The notes beneath the pieces were generated by a model, which saw nothing but the letters and a program-made list of their open reading frames with translations, was not told the origin of the DNA and made no database searches. Of a stretch of DNA of 64,000 nt, positions 32,995-42,042 are shown piece by piece. The stretch is from Actinomycetota bacterium (GTDB lineage: Bacteria; Actinomycetota; Acidimicrobiia; Acidimicrobiales; Palsa-688): NCBI GenBank assembly GCA_021323695.1, contig JAJPKN010000020.1:174845-238844 (forward strand), read 5' to 3'. A program made the translations under genes and the position numbers. Within the stretch, counting starts at the first letter, position 1; every line of letters begins with the position of its first letter.

Positions 32995-34284
32995 ATGCCA
33001 ACGGTGGGCAAGCATGCCCGCCCCATCCAGGGCAGGGAGCTTGGGGTGCCTGGCCCCCTTCGTCCCGGGGGCCTGGTCGTCGTCGCCTTGGGCGCGGCCA
33101 CCTTGGGGCTGGCCTCCCTGGCTGTTGGCGGGTGCTCGTCCTCGCCGGCTTCCGCTGGCCGGGCCGGCCGGCCTGCGGCTGCCACCCTGGCCGCCAGCCG
33201 CGGGCCCCGGGCCGCCGGCCCAGGGGCACCCCCCAGCTCGCCGGCTGGGGCACCGGCCACCAGCACCACCCGCCTACCAGCCCTGGCCGTGGCCAAGGTC
33301 AGCCCGGCGGACCGGGCGCAAGGAGTAGGCCCGAGCACCCCGGTGGTGGTCACCTACAACCGTTCGCCCGGCCCGGCCGTGCCCACCCCCACCATCTCCC
33401 CGCCAGCGCCGGGGCACTGGCAACGTACGGGGCCGGCGCAACTTACTTTCACGCCCACGGGCTACTGGCAACCAGGCACCACCTACCGGGTGTCGGTGCC
33501 CTTGCCTGGCCGTCACCGGGTGGTGCGCTTCACCACTGGCTTGCCGTCGCTCCTGGCGCTCCAGCAGTACTTGGCCATCCTCGGGTACCTGCCCCTGCGT
33601 TTCACGCCGACCGGCCAGATCCCCAACCGCAAGGCGGTGCTGGCGCACGAGCCGACCGAACCCTACCTAGTGCCCTGGGCACCGTCCCCGGGTGTGTTCA
33701 CCTGGGCCTACCCGGGGGTACCCGAGCTGCTGTGGGCACAATGGCACCGGGGGGAGCCCAATGTGGTGACAACGGGGGCCGTGATGCAGTTCGAGGCCGC
33801 CCACGGCCTGTACCCCGACGGGGTGGCTGGCCCGCTGGTATGGCACGCCCTGCTCAAGGCGGTGGCGGGCCGGCAGGTGAAGACCGGCCCCTATGACTAC
33901 GTCATAGTTTCGGAGAGCTTGCCCGAGACCCTGTACGTATGGCAGGACGGCCGCTTCGTGTACCACACCTTGACCAACACCGGGGTACCGGGTGCCGCCA
34001 CCCCACAGGGCACCTGGCCTGTCGCCTACAAGCAAAACCCCAACTTGATGAAGGGTTGCGACGTGGACGGCACCTGCTACTCGGTCTGGGTGAACTATGC
34101 CAGCTATTTCTTGCCCTCGGTCGGCGACGCCATCCATGCATTTGCCCGCCCGGGTTACGGTTACCCCCAGAGCAACGGCTGTGTGGAAGTCGAGCCGTCC
34201 CAAGGGGCCATCGTCTATGGCTACGACCCGGTCGGCACGTTGGTGACGGTGACGTCCTGGGCCGGCCCCGCCCAGCGGGCTTAG
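32995..34284 (+). CDS. Lipoprotein L,D-transpeptidase (YkuD) with Ig-like and peptidoglycan-binding regions
   Basis: 429 residues. The N-terminal signal ends in a lipobox (LAVGGC, Cys47). An alternative GTG at 33046 with GGGAG upstream gives a shorter signal peptide and may be the real start. A low-complexity Ala/Pro stretch, an Ig-like module (AVAKVSPADRAQGVGPSTPV) and a peptidoglycan-binding repeat (AVMQFEAAHGLYPDGVAGPL) follow. The YkuD catalytic domain occupies about 300-420, with His381 and Cys396 in SNGCVEV. It would make 3-3 crosslinks in the wall or attach proteins to it, anchored outside the membrane. Confidence 0.92.
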   Translation: MPTVGKHARPIQGRELGVPGPLRPGGLVVVALGAATLGLASLAVGGCSSSPASAGRAGRPAAATLAASRGPRAAGPGAPPSSPAGAPATSTTRLPALAVAKVSPADRAQGVGPSTPVVVTYNRSPGPAVPTPTISPPAPGHWQRTGPAQLTFTPTGYWQPGTTYRVSVPLPGRHRVVRFTTGLPSLLALQQYLAILGYLPLRFTPTGQIPNRKAVLAHEPTEPYLVPWAPSPGVFTWAYPGVPELLWAQWHRGEPNVVTTGAVMQFEAAHGLYPDGVAGPLVWHALLKAVAGRQVKTGPYDYVIVSESLPETLYVWQDGRFVYHTLTNTGVPGAATPQGTWPVAYKQNPNLMKGCDVDGTCYSVWVNYASYFLPSVGDAIHAFARPGYGYPQSNGCVEVEPSQGAIVYGYDPVGTLVTVTSWAGPAQRA

Positions 34285-34365
34285 GCTCAGGTTGCAAAAA
34301 GAGGGCCGGTCAAAGTGGCCTCGGGAGAAGGCTTGGGGCAGGGAGCCTGAAGGGCCCTGTCTGGC

Positions 34366-35484
34366 CTAGAGGCCGGCGGGCCAAGGGGGCGCCCCTGGGC
34401 AGTAGCCCGGTGCTATCGGTGCCCGGCCACCGGCTTTGAGCTCGGCCACGCCGGCGACGTCCCCTGCCGAGCGCAGCTTGGCCAGGGCTGCCGGTTCGCC
34501 CGCCAGGGTGGCGTCGAAGAAGTACGTCGTCACCAGCGTGACGACCTGGCGGTACTGGGGCCGGTGGCCCGCTGGGCCGGCGTAGGGAGGTTCGTGGCCG
34601 GCACCCAGGAGGTCCAGGAAGTACTTGGGGCTGGGGGCTGAATTGTAGACCTGGGTGCTGCAGGCGGGAGGGTTCACCTGGTCTTGGTCCCCCTGTACGA
34701 CCAACAGCGGTACAGGGGGGCCGCCAAAGTACTTGCCCCCGAAGCTCACCAGCTCTGCTCCTGACAGCACGGCGGCCGCCTTCACCCGGGGGTCCCGGCA
34801 GCAGGTGTTGGCGGCCACGGCCAAGGTGACCTCGCCGCCGTCGGAATGGCCGGCCAGGCCGACCCGGCCCGGGTTGACCAGGCCCGAGAGGGCAGAGCCG
34901 GCGCGCCTGGCTTCGCCCAGGACGGCGGAGATGACAAAGCGAAGGTCGGCCGGGTGGTTCAAGATGTCGCTCTCGTCCAGCTCCCGGCCCGCGGACGGGG
35001 CCGTGTGGGGGTAGGTGGGGGCGGCCACCACGAAACCAGCCGAGGCCCAGCTCACCAGCAGCCGCTGGTAGGCACTCACCCTGATGTCGTAGCCCTGGGA
35101 GAAGACGATCAGGGGATAGGGTGCGTAGGCTCGGTCGGGTACGAGCCTCCCCTCCTCCCGCGTCGCCGGGTACCAGACCCGGGTGGGCAGGGGCCGTGGG
35201 GGCAGGGAGGCCGGGCGCTCGACAAAGTTGAAGTGGGCCGAGCCTACCTGGTAGGTGCCGGGTATGCCCGGCCCGCCCGGTTGCGCCCCGAGCCACGGCT
35301 GGCGCCCAGTCGTCGACCTGGCCGGTGGGAGGGGGCCGGCGGCCTTGGCTTGGTCGCGCCCGGCCCGAGCGTCCCCCCCGGCCAGGGCAAGCAAGCCGAG
35401 GAAGACCGTGCCAACTGCCAGGGTAACCAGGACCAGCAGCCGTTTGCTCGCGCCGCGGCGGCTGTTGCTCCGCCGTAGTCCCAT
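34366..35484 (-). CDS. Alpha/beta hydrolase (PAF-acetylhydrolase/dienelactone-like), membrane-anchored
   Basis: 372 residues from the ATG at 35484; the frame is open further but that part is antisense to the xylulokinase. N-terminal basic segment and one hydrophobic helix (RLLVLVTLAVGTVFLGLLAL), a signal anchor or signal peptide. Hydrolase core: RVWYPATREEG, FSQGYDIR, nucleophile Ser in LAGHSDGGEVTL, Asp in VVQGDQDQVNP, His in GAGHEPPY. Substrate unknown. Convergent with the L,D-transpeptidase. Confidence 0.85.
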   Translation of the reverse strand: MGLRRSNSRRGASKRLLVLVTLAVGTVFLGLLALAGGDARAGRDQAKAAGPLPPARSTTGRQPWLGAQPGGPGIPGTYQVGSAHFNFVERPASLPPRPLPTRVWYPATREEGRLVPDRAYAPYPLIVFSQGYDIRVSAYQRLLVSWASAGFVVAAPTYPHTAPSAGRELDESDILNHPADLRFVISAVLGEARRAGSALSGLVNPGRVGLAGHSDGGEVTLAVAANTCCRDPRVKAAAVLSGAELVSFGGKYFGGPPVPLLVVQGDQDQVNPPACSTQVYNSAPSPKYFLDLLGAGHEPPYAGPAGHRPQYRQVVTLVTTYFFDATLAGEPAALAKLRSAGDVAGVAELKAGGRAPIAPGYCPGAPPWPAGL

Positions 35485-35556
35485 GCGGCCACAGCGTAGC
35501 GGCCAGCCTGCAGCCTGCCTGCTCGGGGCCTGCGCCCTGGGCGGGGGCGTGCCCGT

Positions 35557-35640
35557 ACCTGCTTCGCGCCTTGCACCCTGGACCTGCTTCGCGCCTTTAC
35601 ACCCTGGGCTGGCCCGCCTTACACCCTGGGCTGGCGCGTG
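35557..35640. repeat. Degenerate 25-base tandem repeats
   Basis: ACCTGCTTCGCGCCTT starts at 35557 and 35582 (period 25), each followed by an ACACCCTGG-like end; a third, shorter copy (CGCCTTACACCCTGGGCTGG) follows at about 35615. The 232-base gap between the hydrolase and xylulokinase holds nothing else I can recognise. Confidence 0.65.
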
Positions 35641-35716
35641 CCCTGCGCCCAGACCTCGCCTCGCCCCTGCTGTGCGCCCTGGGTTGGGAGGGATTTGTGG
35701 TCGGGCCAGGGGGTGG

Positions 35717-37177
35717 CTAGATGGAGCCCGAGCGGCATGCCTGCTGCCACTGCTCGAAGGCGGCCCCCAGGGACTTGTGCTTCTGCAGGTCAGGGTGGAC
35801 CTCGCCGGCCAAGCGGAGCTGGCCCGTGGCTTTGGGCCGGCGGAGCTCGCCGAACATGCCGGCCGCCCGCCCGCCGAGCAGCGCTGCCCCGCGGGCCGAG
35901 GCGTTGGGGTTCTCCACCACCAGGAGGACTTTGCCGAGAACGTCGCAGAGCAGCTGCCGCCACGCCGGGTGCAGGCTGCCGCCACCAGCGAGGTACAGGG
36001 CGGTGGCGTCGGCGAGCTCAGGCAGGGCCGCCGCCGCGTCGGCGATCGAGAACGCGACGCCCTCGAGGACCGCCCGCAGGAGGTCGGCCCGGTCATGGGC
36101 AAGCTCGAGGCCAGCGAAGCTCCCCCGCGCCGATGCGTCCATGGTGGGGGACCGGGCGCCGGCCAAGTGGGGGACGAACAGCGCGCCCTGGGCACCCTCG
36201 GGGCTGGCCGCGAGCGAGCCGTAGGCTTCGTCCCAGCTGGCCCGGAACACTTCCAGGGCCCAGGAGATGGCGACCCCGGCTATTTGCACGGCGGCCAGCG
36301 CGTACCACGTCCCCGGCACGGCGGAAGCAAAGACGTGGTAACGCAGGGCGGGATCGGGCTGGGGGTTGTCCCTGAGCGCGACGACCTGGGCGGCCGACCC
36401 GACGGTGAGCTGGACGGCACCCAGCGCAGAAAGCCCGGTGCCGACCAGTGCCGCGGCGGTGTCCCCGCAGCCGAAGGCCACGGGGGTACCGCTGGGCAGT
36501 CCCAGTTCTTGTGCGGCCACCGGCGTGAGGCCACCTGCGACCTGGAGCGAGGTGCCCAGAGGGGGCAGCAGGGAGGTGGGGATCCCGAGCGCCTCGGCTA
36601 CTGGCAGGGCCCAGGTGCCTTCCCGTAAGTCGAAAAGGAGGGTGGCCGAGGCGTCGCTTGGTTCGCTGCCGGCCTGGCCGACCAGCCTGAGCCGGAGCCA
36701 GTCCTTGGGCTGGAGCGCCCAGTCCGCCTCTTCCAGGCTCCCCGGCTCGTGGTTGGCCAGCCAGTGGAGCAGGGGCCCGGCCATGCCAGGGGCCAAGGGG
36801 TTGCCCAGCGAGCCCAGCAAGTGGGGAGGGAGCGCCCGGTAGGCGTCGAGGGCGTCGAGGGCCCGCCGGTCCAGGGCCAGGATGGCCGGGCGCACCGTCT
36901 GGCTGTCGGAACGGGCCAAGACGAGCCCGTGCATTTGGCCGGACAGCCCGATGGCACCGACCCGGGTGCCGTTACCGGCCGTGGCTTGGCGTACGGCGTC
37001 CTTGACCGACTGCCACCATCCCTCGGGGGCAGACTCAGCCCAACCCGGGCGCGGCCTAGCTACGGCCACAGGCACCGAGGCAACGTTCAGTTGCGTGCCA
37101 TCGGGGCCCAGCAAAATGGCTTTCACCGAACCGGTGCCCAGGTCTATGCCGAGAGCACACAGGTCCCTAGCCAGCAC
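35717..37177 (-). CDS. xylB: Xylulokinase (FGGY family)
   Basis: 486 residues. N-terminal ATPase motif LGIDLGTGSVKAILL, substrate region AIGLSGQMHGLVL, the catalytic Asp region EPSDASATLLFD, and C-terminal YLAGGGSLHPAWRQLLCDVLG with a break into the nucleotide site. The SGQMHG and DASAT motifs are xylulokinase-specific within FGGY. It phosphorylates D-xylulose to xylulose-5-phosphate. The LacI gene upstream (29 bases) is probably cotranscribed, and the divergent sugar importer supplies substrate or a precursor polyol. Confidence 0.92.
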   Translation of the reverse strand: MLARDLCALGIDLGTGSVKAILLGPDGTQLNVASVPVAVARPRPGWAESAPEGWWQSVKDAVRQATAGNGTRVGAIGLSGQMHGLVLARSDSQTVRPAILALDRRALDALDAYRALPPHLLGSLGNPLAPGMAGPLLHWLANHEPGSLEEADWALQPKDWLRLRLVGQAGSEPSDASATLLFDLREGTWALPVAEALGIPTSLLPPLGTSLQVAGGLTPVAAQELGLPSGTPVAFGCGDTAAALVGTGLSALGAVQLTVGSAAQVVALRDNPQPDPALRYHVFASAVPGTWYALAAVQIAGVAISWALEVFRASWDEAYGSLAASPEGAQGALFVPHLAGARSPTMDASARGSFAGLELAHDRADLLRAVLEGVAFSIADAAAALPELADATALYLAGGGSLHPAWRQLLCDVLGKVLLVVENPNASARGAALLGGRAAGMFGELRRPKATGQLRLAGEVHPDLQKHKSLGAAFEQWQQACRSGSI

Positions 37178-37206
37178 AGAGGTCCCTAGCCATTGCCTGA
37201 CTGCCC

Positions 37207-38358
37207 CTAGCTCATCCCCACCACTGTTGGCTTGTCACTCCCCGCCAGGCCCCCCCGTCCACGCCCGGGAGCTTCGGCACGCGCTTTGCGCTCTTGGCTC
37301 GGCCCGCCTTCGGCCGGCTTGACCGAGCCAGCCAGGGGTGCCCCCGAGGGGCAGCCGCATGACTCGCGGTGCACGAAGGTGCCAGGGAGGCGGATGACTT
37401 GGCGTGGGCCAGCCAAGTCCCTGTTGGCTATGCGCTTGATCAGCAAGTTCACCGCCTCTGTCGCGATCTGTGCTACTGGCTGTGCTACGACCGTCAACCT
37501 GGGTTGCAGGAGCTCCGCAAAGTCGAGGTCGTCGTACGCGACCAGAGCCATGTCGTCAGGTACTCGGATACCCCGTTTTCGCAGCCCCTGGAGGACGCCA
37601 ATTGTCATGTAGTTGTTGGCTGACACGATAGCCGTGGGCGGCTGAGGCCTGTCCAGAAGGGCCCCCAGGGCCTGCTCGGCAGGCCCAGCCGAGGACTTCC
37701 CGGGCACGACAAGGCTCGGGCTATAGGCCAGGTTGGCTTCGTCCAGTGCCAGACGGTAACCGGCGACCCGCTCCTCTGTCGTGGACAAGCCCCGCATACC
37801 GCTGACCAAGCCGATCCGAGTATGCCCCAGGGCGATGAGGTGGCGGACCAAGTTGGCCGTAGCATCAACGTTCTCGACCCCCACCCAGTCGAACCGTCCG
37901 TCCGCCCAGCGGTCGATCAGCACGGTGGGGACCTCCTCTGCCACGAGCCGGTCCAGGACCTGCCGGCGGTCACCCGGTGCGGGCGCGAGCACGATGCCGT
38001 CCACGCGCCGGCTGAGGAGCGTGTTCACCGCCTCCACCTCACTGTCGACCCTGTCGCGGCTGTCGGCCAGCACAGAACTGTAGCCGTGCCGACGGCCCAC
38101 ACGGTCGATGGCGGAAACCACAGGTACGAAGAAGCGGTTGGTCAGCGCCGACATCACGATGCCGATCAAGTGGGTGTCCGAGGTGACCAGCGAGCGCGCC
38201 ACCCGGTTGGGCACGTAGCCCGTCTCCTCGATGGCGTCTAGCACTCGCTGGCGCAGCACTGCGCTGACCGGCCTCGTCCCGTTGACCACGTGCGACACGG
38301 TCGAAGCAGCGACACCGGCGCGCCTGGCCACGTCGGCCATGGTTACGGGCGACCTCAT
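37207..38358 (-). CDS. LacI-family regulator of the xylulose/sugar module
   Basis: 383 residues from the ATG at 38358 with AGGCGG upstream; an ATG at 38340 is also possible. DNA-binding head: TMADVARRAGVAASTVSHVV then NGTRPVSAVLRQRV. Ligand domain begins HLIGIVMSALTNRFFVPVV, of the ribose-binding fold, and ends with VAQPVAQIATEAV. It faces a sugar importer across a triple CAAGCGCTTG array at 38429-38462, the likely operator. Inducer probably a pentose or polyol. Confidence 0.93.
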   Translation of the reverse strand: MRSPVTMADVARRAGVAASTVSHVVNGTRPVSAVLRQRVLDAIEETGYVPNRVARSLVTSDTHLIGIVMSALTNRFFVPVVSAIDRVGRRHGYSSVLADSRDRVDSEVEAVNTLLSRRVDGIVLAPAPGDRRQVLDRLVAEEVPTVLIDRWADGRFDWVGVENVDATANLVRHLIALGHTRIGLVSGMRGLSTTEERVAGYRLALDEANLAYSPSLVVPGKSSAGPAEQALGALLDRPQPPTAIVSANNYMTIGVLQGLRKRGIRVPDDMALVAYDDLDFAELLQPRLTVVAQPVAQIATEAVNLLIKRIANRDLAGPRQVIRLPGTFVHRESCGCPSGAPLAGSVKPAEGGPSQERKARAEAPGRGRGGLAGSDKPTVVGMS

Positions 38359-38428
38359 CGCCGCCTGAGGCGCCCAATCGTCCGGACAGGGAGCACACAA
38401 GGAGGCTACCAGGGCTCCAGCAGCTCAA

Positions 38429-38462
38429 CAAGCGCTTGTACAAGCGCTTGCGCAAGCGCTTG
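38429..38462. promoter_or_regulatory. Triple 10-bp palindrome array (LacI operators)
   Basis: The palindrome CAAGCGCTTG occurs three times, at 38429-38438, 38441-38450 and 38453-38462, with an exact 12-base period. Spacers are TA and CG, so further palindromes arise across each junction. The centre GCGC flanked by AAG/CTT is LacI-family style. The array lies between the divergent LacI and binding-protein genes. Confidence 0.8.
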
Positions 38463-38640
38463 TACACGGGTAGCATCGACCACCGTGGCCGGGAGGGTGG
38501 TCTCAGCAAGAGGGCCAACTGCTCAGGCGCTCGTCGGTTGCCCGGTGGCCTGCACCCGAGCGGCCCAGCGTGAGGCGAGGGTAGCCGCTCCCAGCGATCA
38601 CGGAAAAACTGCCCTGATGAGAAAGGAAAGGACGACGCAC

Positions 38641-39771
38641 ATGAAGCTGGTCCAATGGCGCAGAGGTGGCGCGTCAGGAGGTCGTAGACGGTTGCCTGGT
38701 GCCGTCTCGGCCATGGCCTGCGCAGCCATGGTTGCATCGGCCCTGGTGGTAACCGGCCCGGTGCTGGCCGGGGCACAGGCGCCGATGGCCCCAAAAAAAC
38801 AGATCAAGGTGGCGCTGATCCTAAAAGACTTTATTAACCCCTATTGGATCTACATGGCCAAGGCCGCCACCGCCGAGGCAGCCAAGCTCGGCATACTCTT
38901 GCAGACAGCAGCTGGCACCTCCGACAGTGACACGACCTCACAGATCTCTGCAATTGACGTCGCCATAGCCGCAGGCGACCAAGGGATCATCATATCGCCT
39001 AACGGCCCGGGGGTTGACAATGCGATCAACCAGGCCAAGCGTGCTGGGATCTACGTCCTGGCCGTCGACACCGTCCCGACTCCTGCGGGCATTGTGGAGC
39101 TCACCTATGCGACCAACAACACCCTCGCCGGCCAGCTGATCGGCAAGTACGCGGCTACGAGGTTGAACGGCCGGGCAGCCACCATAGCGCTGCTGGACGA
39201 CGTGACCAACGAAGTCATCTCGGTGGACGTCGACCGCGATCACGGGTTCCTTGAAGGCATGGGCATACCGGTCGGCAAGCCGAACATCAACGGGTTCGAG
39301 CCCAAGAGCGGCCACTACACCGGGGGAAAGGGAGGTGCGTACACGATCGCATGCCAGCTTCCCACCCAGGGTACGACCACCGGCGGCCAGAGCGCCATGG
39401 AGACCTGCCTGGCAAAGAACCCTTCTATAAATGTCGTCTACGCGATCAACGAGCCGTCCGCTGAGGGCGCAGTGAAGGCAATCCAGGACGCGCACAAGAC
39501 AGGCATCATCGTCGTGACGATCGATGGGAGCTGCGCTAACCTGCCGTTCGTGAGGAGCGGGGCAATCGCGGCTACAGCTGGCCAGTTCCCCGGGAAGATG
39601 GCCGACCTCGGTATACAGGCCATTTACAAGCTAGTCACTCAGCACATCAAGCCGAAGCCTACCCCGGGCCTGAACTTCTTCAACACTGGCACAGTGGTGT
39701 ACACGAACACCCCTGTACCGGGGGTCCCCAGCAAGAACACGACGCAGGCCCAACAGACCTGCTGGGGCTAG
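38641..39771 (+). CDS. Sugar ABC transporter substrate-binding protein (ribose type)
   Basis: 376 residues from the ATG at 38641, with an AAAGGA-type site about nine bases upstream; an in-frame ATG at 38617 is less well placed. Signal peptide: RRRLPGAVSAMACAAMVAS, then VLAGAQAP. Mature start KKQIKVALILKDFINPYW, GIIISPNGPGVDNAINQAK, VLAVDTVP, VVTIDGSC: the RbsB-type periplasmic fold. Together with the permease and ATPase downstream it forms a complete importer. The ligand is probably a pentose, pentitol or xylulose-related sugar because of the divergent xylulokinase. Confidence 0.92.
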   Translation: MKLVQWRRGGASGGRRRLPGAVSAMACAAMVASALVVTGPVLAGAQAPMAPKKQIKVALILKDFINPYWIYMAKAATAEAAKLGILLQTAAGTSDSDTTSQISAIDVAIAAGDQGIIISPNGPGVDNAINQAKRAGIYVLAVDTVPTPAGIVELTYATNNTLAGQLIGKYAATRLNGRAATIALLDDVTNEVISVDVDRDHGFLEGMGIPVGKPNINGFEPKSGHYTGGKGGAYTIACQLPTQGTTTGGQSAMETCLAKNPSINVVYAINEPSAEGAVKAIQDAHKTGIIVVTIDGSCANLPFVRSGAIAATAGQFPGKMADLGIQAIYKLVTQHIKPKPTPGLNFFNTGTVVYTNTPVPGVPSKNTTQAQQTCWG

Positions 39772-39845
39772 GCACACTTGGTCCTCAAAGTGCACGGTCT
39801 TGCTTGTTCTCGTGGACGGGTGAGGTGGGCACTGTGACGTACTAT

Positions 39846-39879
39846 GGCCGCGGGGGCGCGTTCAGCCGCCCCCGCGGCC
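39846..39879 (+). promoter_or_regulatory. Strong hairpin between binding-protein and permease genes
   Basis: GGCCGCGGGGGCG (39846-39858) pairs perfectly with CGCCCCCGCGGCC (39867-39879) around an 8-base loop: 13 G-C pairs, no T-run after it. In binding-protein operons such an element after the first gene stabilises the upstream message or partly terminates, giving more binding protein than permease. That role is inferred. Confidence 0.65.
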
Positions 39880-39931
39880 GCGGTGCGGTCGCGGGGCCGA
39901 GGGCGGCTTGGCTGGCACGGCAAGGGTACGT

Positions 39932-41038
39932 ATGAGGGGGCCCGTGCAGCCTGCTACAAGCCCAGCCGCTCAGAGCGAGCGGGAACTGCTGCACGCCGGA
40001 GCCGGAGATATGGGCTGGCGCGGTTGGCCGTGGCGGCGCCCGCTCTATTGGTTGCAGAGGTTGCTCCACCGGCACGCAGCTCTGGGGCCCCTGTTCGTCC
40101 TCATCCTGTCATCAGTTGTGTTCGAGGTGCTCCGCCCCGGCTTCTTGCGGCTAGTGAACATTTCCTTGATGCTCCAGCAGCTGGCTGTGCTCGGCTGCCT
40201 GGCTGTGGGCCAGACAATGATAATGTTGACCGCCGGCATCGACCTGGCTGTAGGGGCTATGATGATCCTCTCCCAGATGATAATGGGCGAGCTGGCCATC
40301 AATGCTGGGGTCAACTCGGTCCTGGCACTGGTGATTGGAGTGGTGTTTGGCGGGCTGATGGGGCTGATGAACGGCGGGCTTATTGCGAGAGTACGCCTTC
40401 CTCCATTTATAGTCACCTTAGGCACCCTTGGTATCTTCACTGCCATTGGGTTACGGCTGTCAGGCGGCGCTACATTGTTCTTTGGCGGGAGCGCGTTGGC
40501 CGGCTCGGCGATTTCGAGCTCCAGTAACGCACTGTTGTGGACGGGTACTACGCTTTCGGTGGGCTCGTTCACGGTCACCACCGGTGTGCTCGTGATGGTG
40601 GGGTTGTACGTCCTCTTCGCCTATGTGCTGGCGTGGACCGCGTGGGGCCGTCATGTGTACGCGGTGGGTGACGATGTGGAAGCAGCGCGCCTGGCCGGGG
40701 TACGTGTGCGCTCCTTGATCACCAGTGTCTATGTCGTGGCCGGCGTGATCTACGGGTTGGCGGCTTGGGTGCAGATAGGCCGGGTAGGCAGCGTCAGCCC
40801 GGATATCTCGTCTACGTTGAACTTGGACAGCATCACGGCCGTTGTGATCGGGGGTACGAGCCTGTTTGGAGGTCGCGGTGTGATGATGGGCACCTTGTTC
40901 GGTGCGTTGATCGTACAGGTCTTCGATACGGGGTTGGAGCTTGTGGGGGTCAATGCGCTGTACCTGCCTCTGGCCGAGGGCGTGCTGGTTATCTGTGCCG
41001 TAGCGTTGGACCATTGGATCCGGGCGATCAGGGACTGA
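39932..41038 (+). CDS. Sugar ABC permease (RbsC type)
   Basis: 368 residues from the ATG at 39932, with AAGGG seven bases upstream; a TTG at 39908 extends it slightly. About ten hydrophobic segments. RbsC marks: VGQTMIMLTAGIDLAVGAMM, PPFIVTLGTLGIF, AWGRHVYAVGDDVEAARLAG, IGGTSLFGGRGVMMGTLFGA. Ends four bases before the ATPase gene. A single permease gene implies a homodimeric channel. Confidence 0.93.
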   Translation: MRGPVQPATSPAAQSERELLHAGAGDMGWRGWPWRRPLYWLQRLLHRHAALGPLFVLILSSVVFEVLRPGFLRLVNISLMLQQLAVLGCLAVGQTMIMLTAGIDLAVGAMMILSQMIMGELAINAGVNSVLALVIGVVFGGLMGLMNGGLIARVRLPPFIVTLGTLGIFTAIGLRLSGGATLFFGGSALAGSAISSSSNALLWTGTTLSVGSFTVTTGVLVMVGLYVLFAYVLAWTAWGRHVYAVGDDVEAARLAGVRVRSLITSVYVVAGVIYGLAAWVQIGRVGSVSPDISSTLNLDSITAVVIGGTSLFGGRGVMMGTLFGALIVQVFDTGLELVGVNALYLPLAEGVLVICAVALDHWIRAIRD

Positions 41039-41042
41039 CGCG

Positions 41043-41855
41043 GTGAGTGGTACGGCAGAGGTGCCGAGCAGTGGGGGTGAGCAGGGGCGGGCCCAGCCGG
41101 TGCTGAGCGCCCGGGACATCTGGAAGAGCTACGGCCGGGTCGCTGCCCTGCGCGGGGTGGACATCGATGTGTACCGGGGGGAGGTGCTTGGGCTTGTGGG
41201 CGACAACGGCGCGGGCAAGTCCACGCTGATCAAGTGCCTGACGGGGGCCGAGTACCCTGACTCCGGGAGCATATTCTTGGAGGGCAGGGAGGTCGTCTTC
41301 CATGGGCCGCTCGCGGCTCGCCAGGCGGGGATCGAGGTGGTGCACCAAACTCTCGGTGTGGCGCCACAACTCGACATCACGAGCAACCTGTACCTGGGGC
41401 GGGAGCTGCGAAGGAAGGGTGTGCTTGGTGCGTGGGCCCGCATGCTCGACGTGCCGACCATGCGCAGGCGAGCGGCCGAGGAGGTAAAGGGCCTGGGTAT
41501 TGCCACCATCCAGGACATCGGCCAGGCAGTGGAAACGCTGTCGGGAGGCCAACGTCAGGCTGTGGCAGTAGCACGTGCGGCCGCATTTGGCAGCAAGGTG
41601 CTTGTAATGGACGAACCGACGGCTGCCCTGGGGGTACGGGAGGCAGGCCAGGTGCACCGGTTGATAGCTTCGCTGCGGGACAGGGGTATGCCTATCATCC
41701 TCATCAGCCATAACATGCCCGCCCTGTGGGAGCTGGCTGACCGGGTGCAGATCTTGCGCCTGGGCCGGGTGGTCGGCGTGCTTGCCCCCGACAGCTCCAC
41801 CATGGAGGAGGCAGTGGCGCTGATGACTGGTGCCCGGGTCGCACCGGGTAGTTGA
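41043..41855 (+). CDS. Sugar ABC transporter ATPase, single-domain (FrcA type)
   Basis: 270 residues, GTG start. Walker A GDNGAGKSTLIKCLTG, the sugar-family segment GIEVVHQTLGVAPQLDI, signature LSGGQRQAVAVARA, Walker B VLVMDEPTAALGV, LISHNMPALWELADR. It has one ATPase domain only, like FrcA, whereas RbsA/XylG carry two; the subunit would act as a dimer. Last gene of the three-gene importer operon. Confidence 0.93.
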   Translation: MSGTAEVPSSGGEQGRAQPVLSARDIWKSYGRVAALRGVDIDVYRGEVLGLVGDNGAGKSTLIKCLTGAEYPDSGSIFLEGREVVFHGPLAARQAGIEVVHQTLGVAPQLDITSNLYLGRELRRKGVLGAWARMLDVPTMRRRAAEEVKGLGIATIQDIGQAVETLSGGQRQAVAVARAAAFGSKVLVMDEPTAALGVREAGQVHRLIASLRDRGMPIILISHNMPALWELADRVQILRLGRVVGVLAPDSSTMEEAVALMTGARVAPGS

Positions 41856-42042
41856 CGCCGGACTAACGCATCCCGGGGCGGTGACGACCGGGCTGAGCAC
41901 GGGCGACGGCCTCATGGTCAAGAGGCCTAAGAGGTCTCTGTGAGCATGCCTGAGCGGTGAGCGCGCCATTGTGCGCCCGACTGGTTGAGGTCGGCTACCG
42001 ATTTGCGGTGCGCGAGCCACAGCCTGGGCCTCTCGGTCGCTC

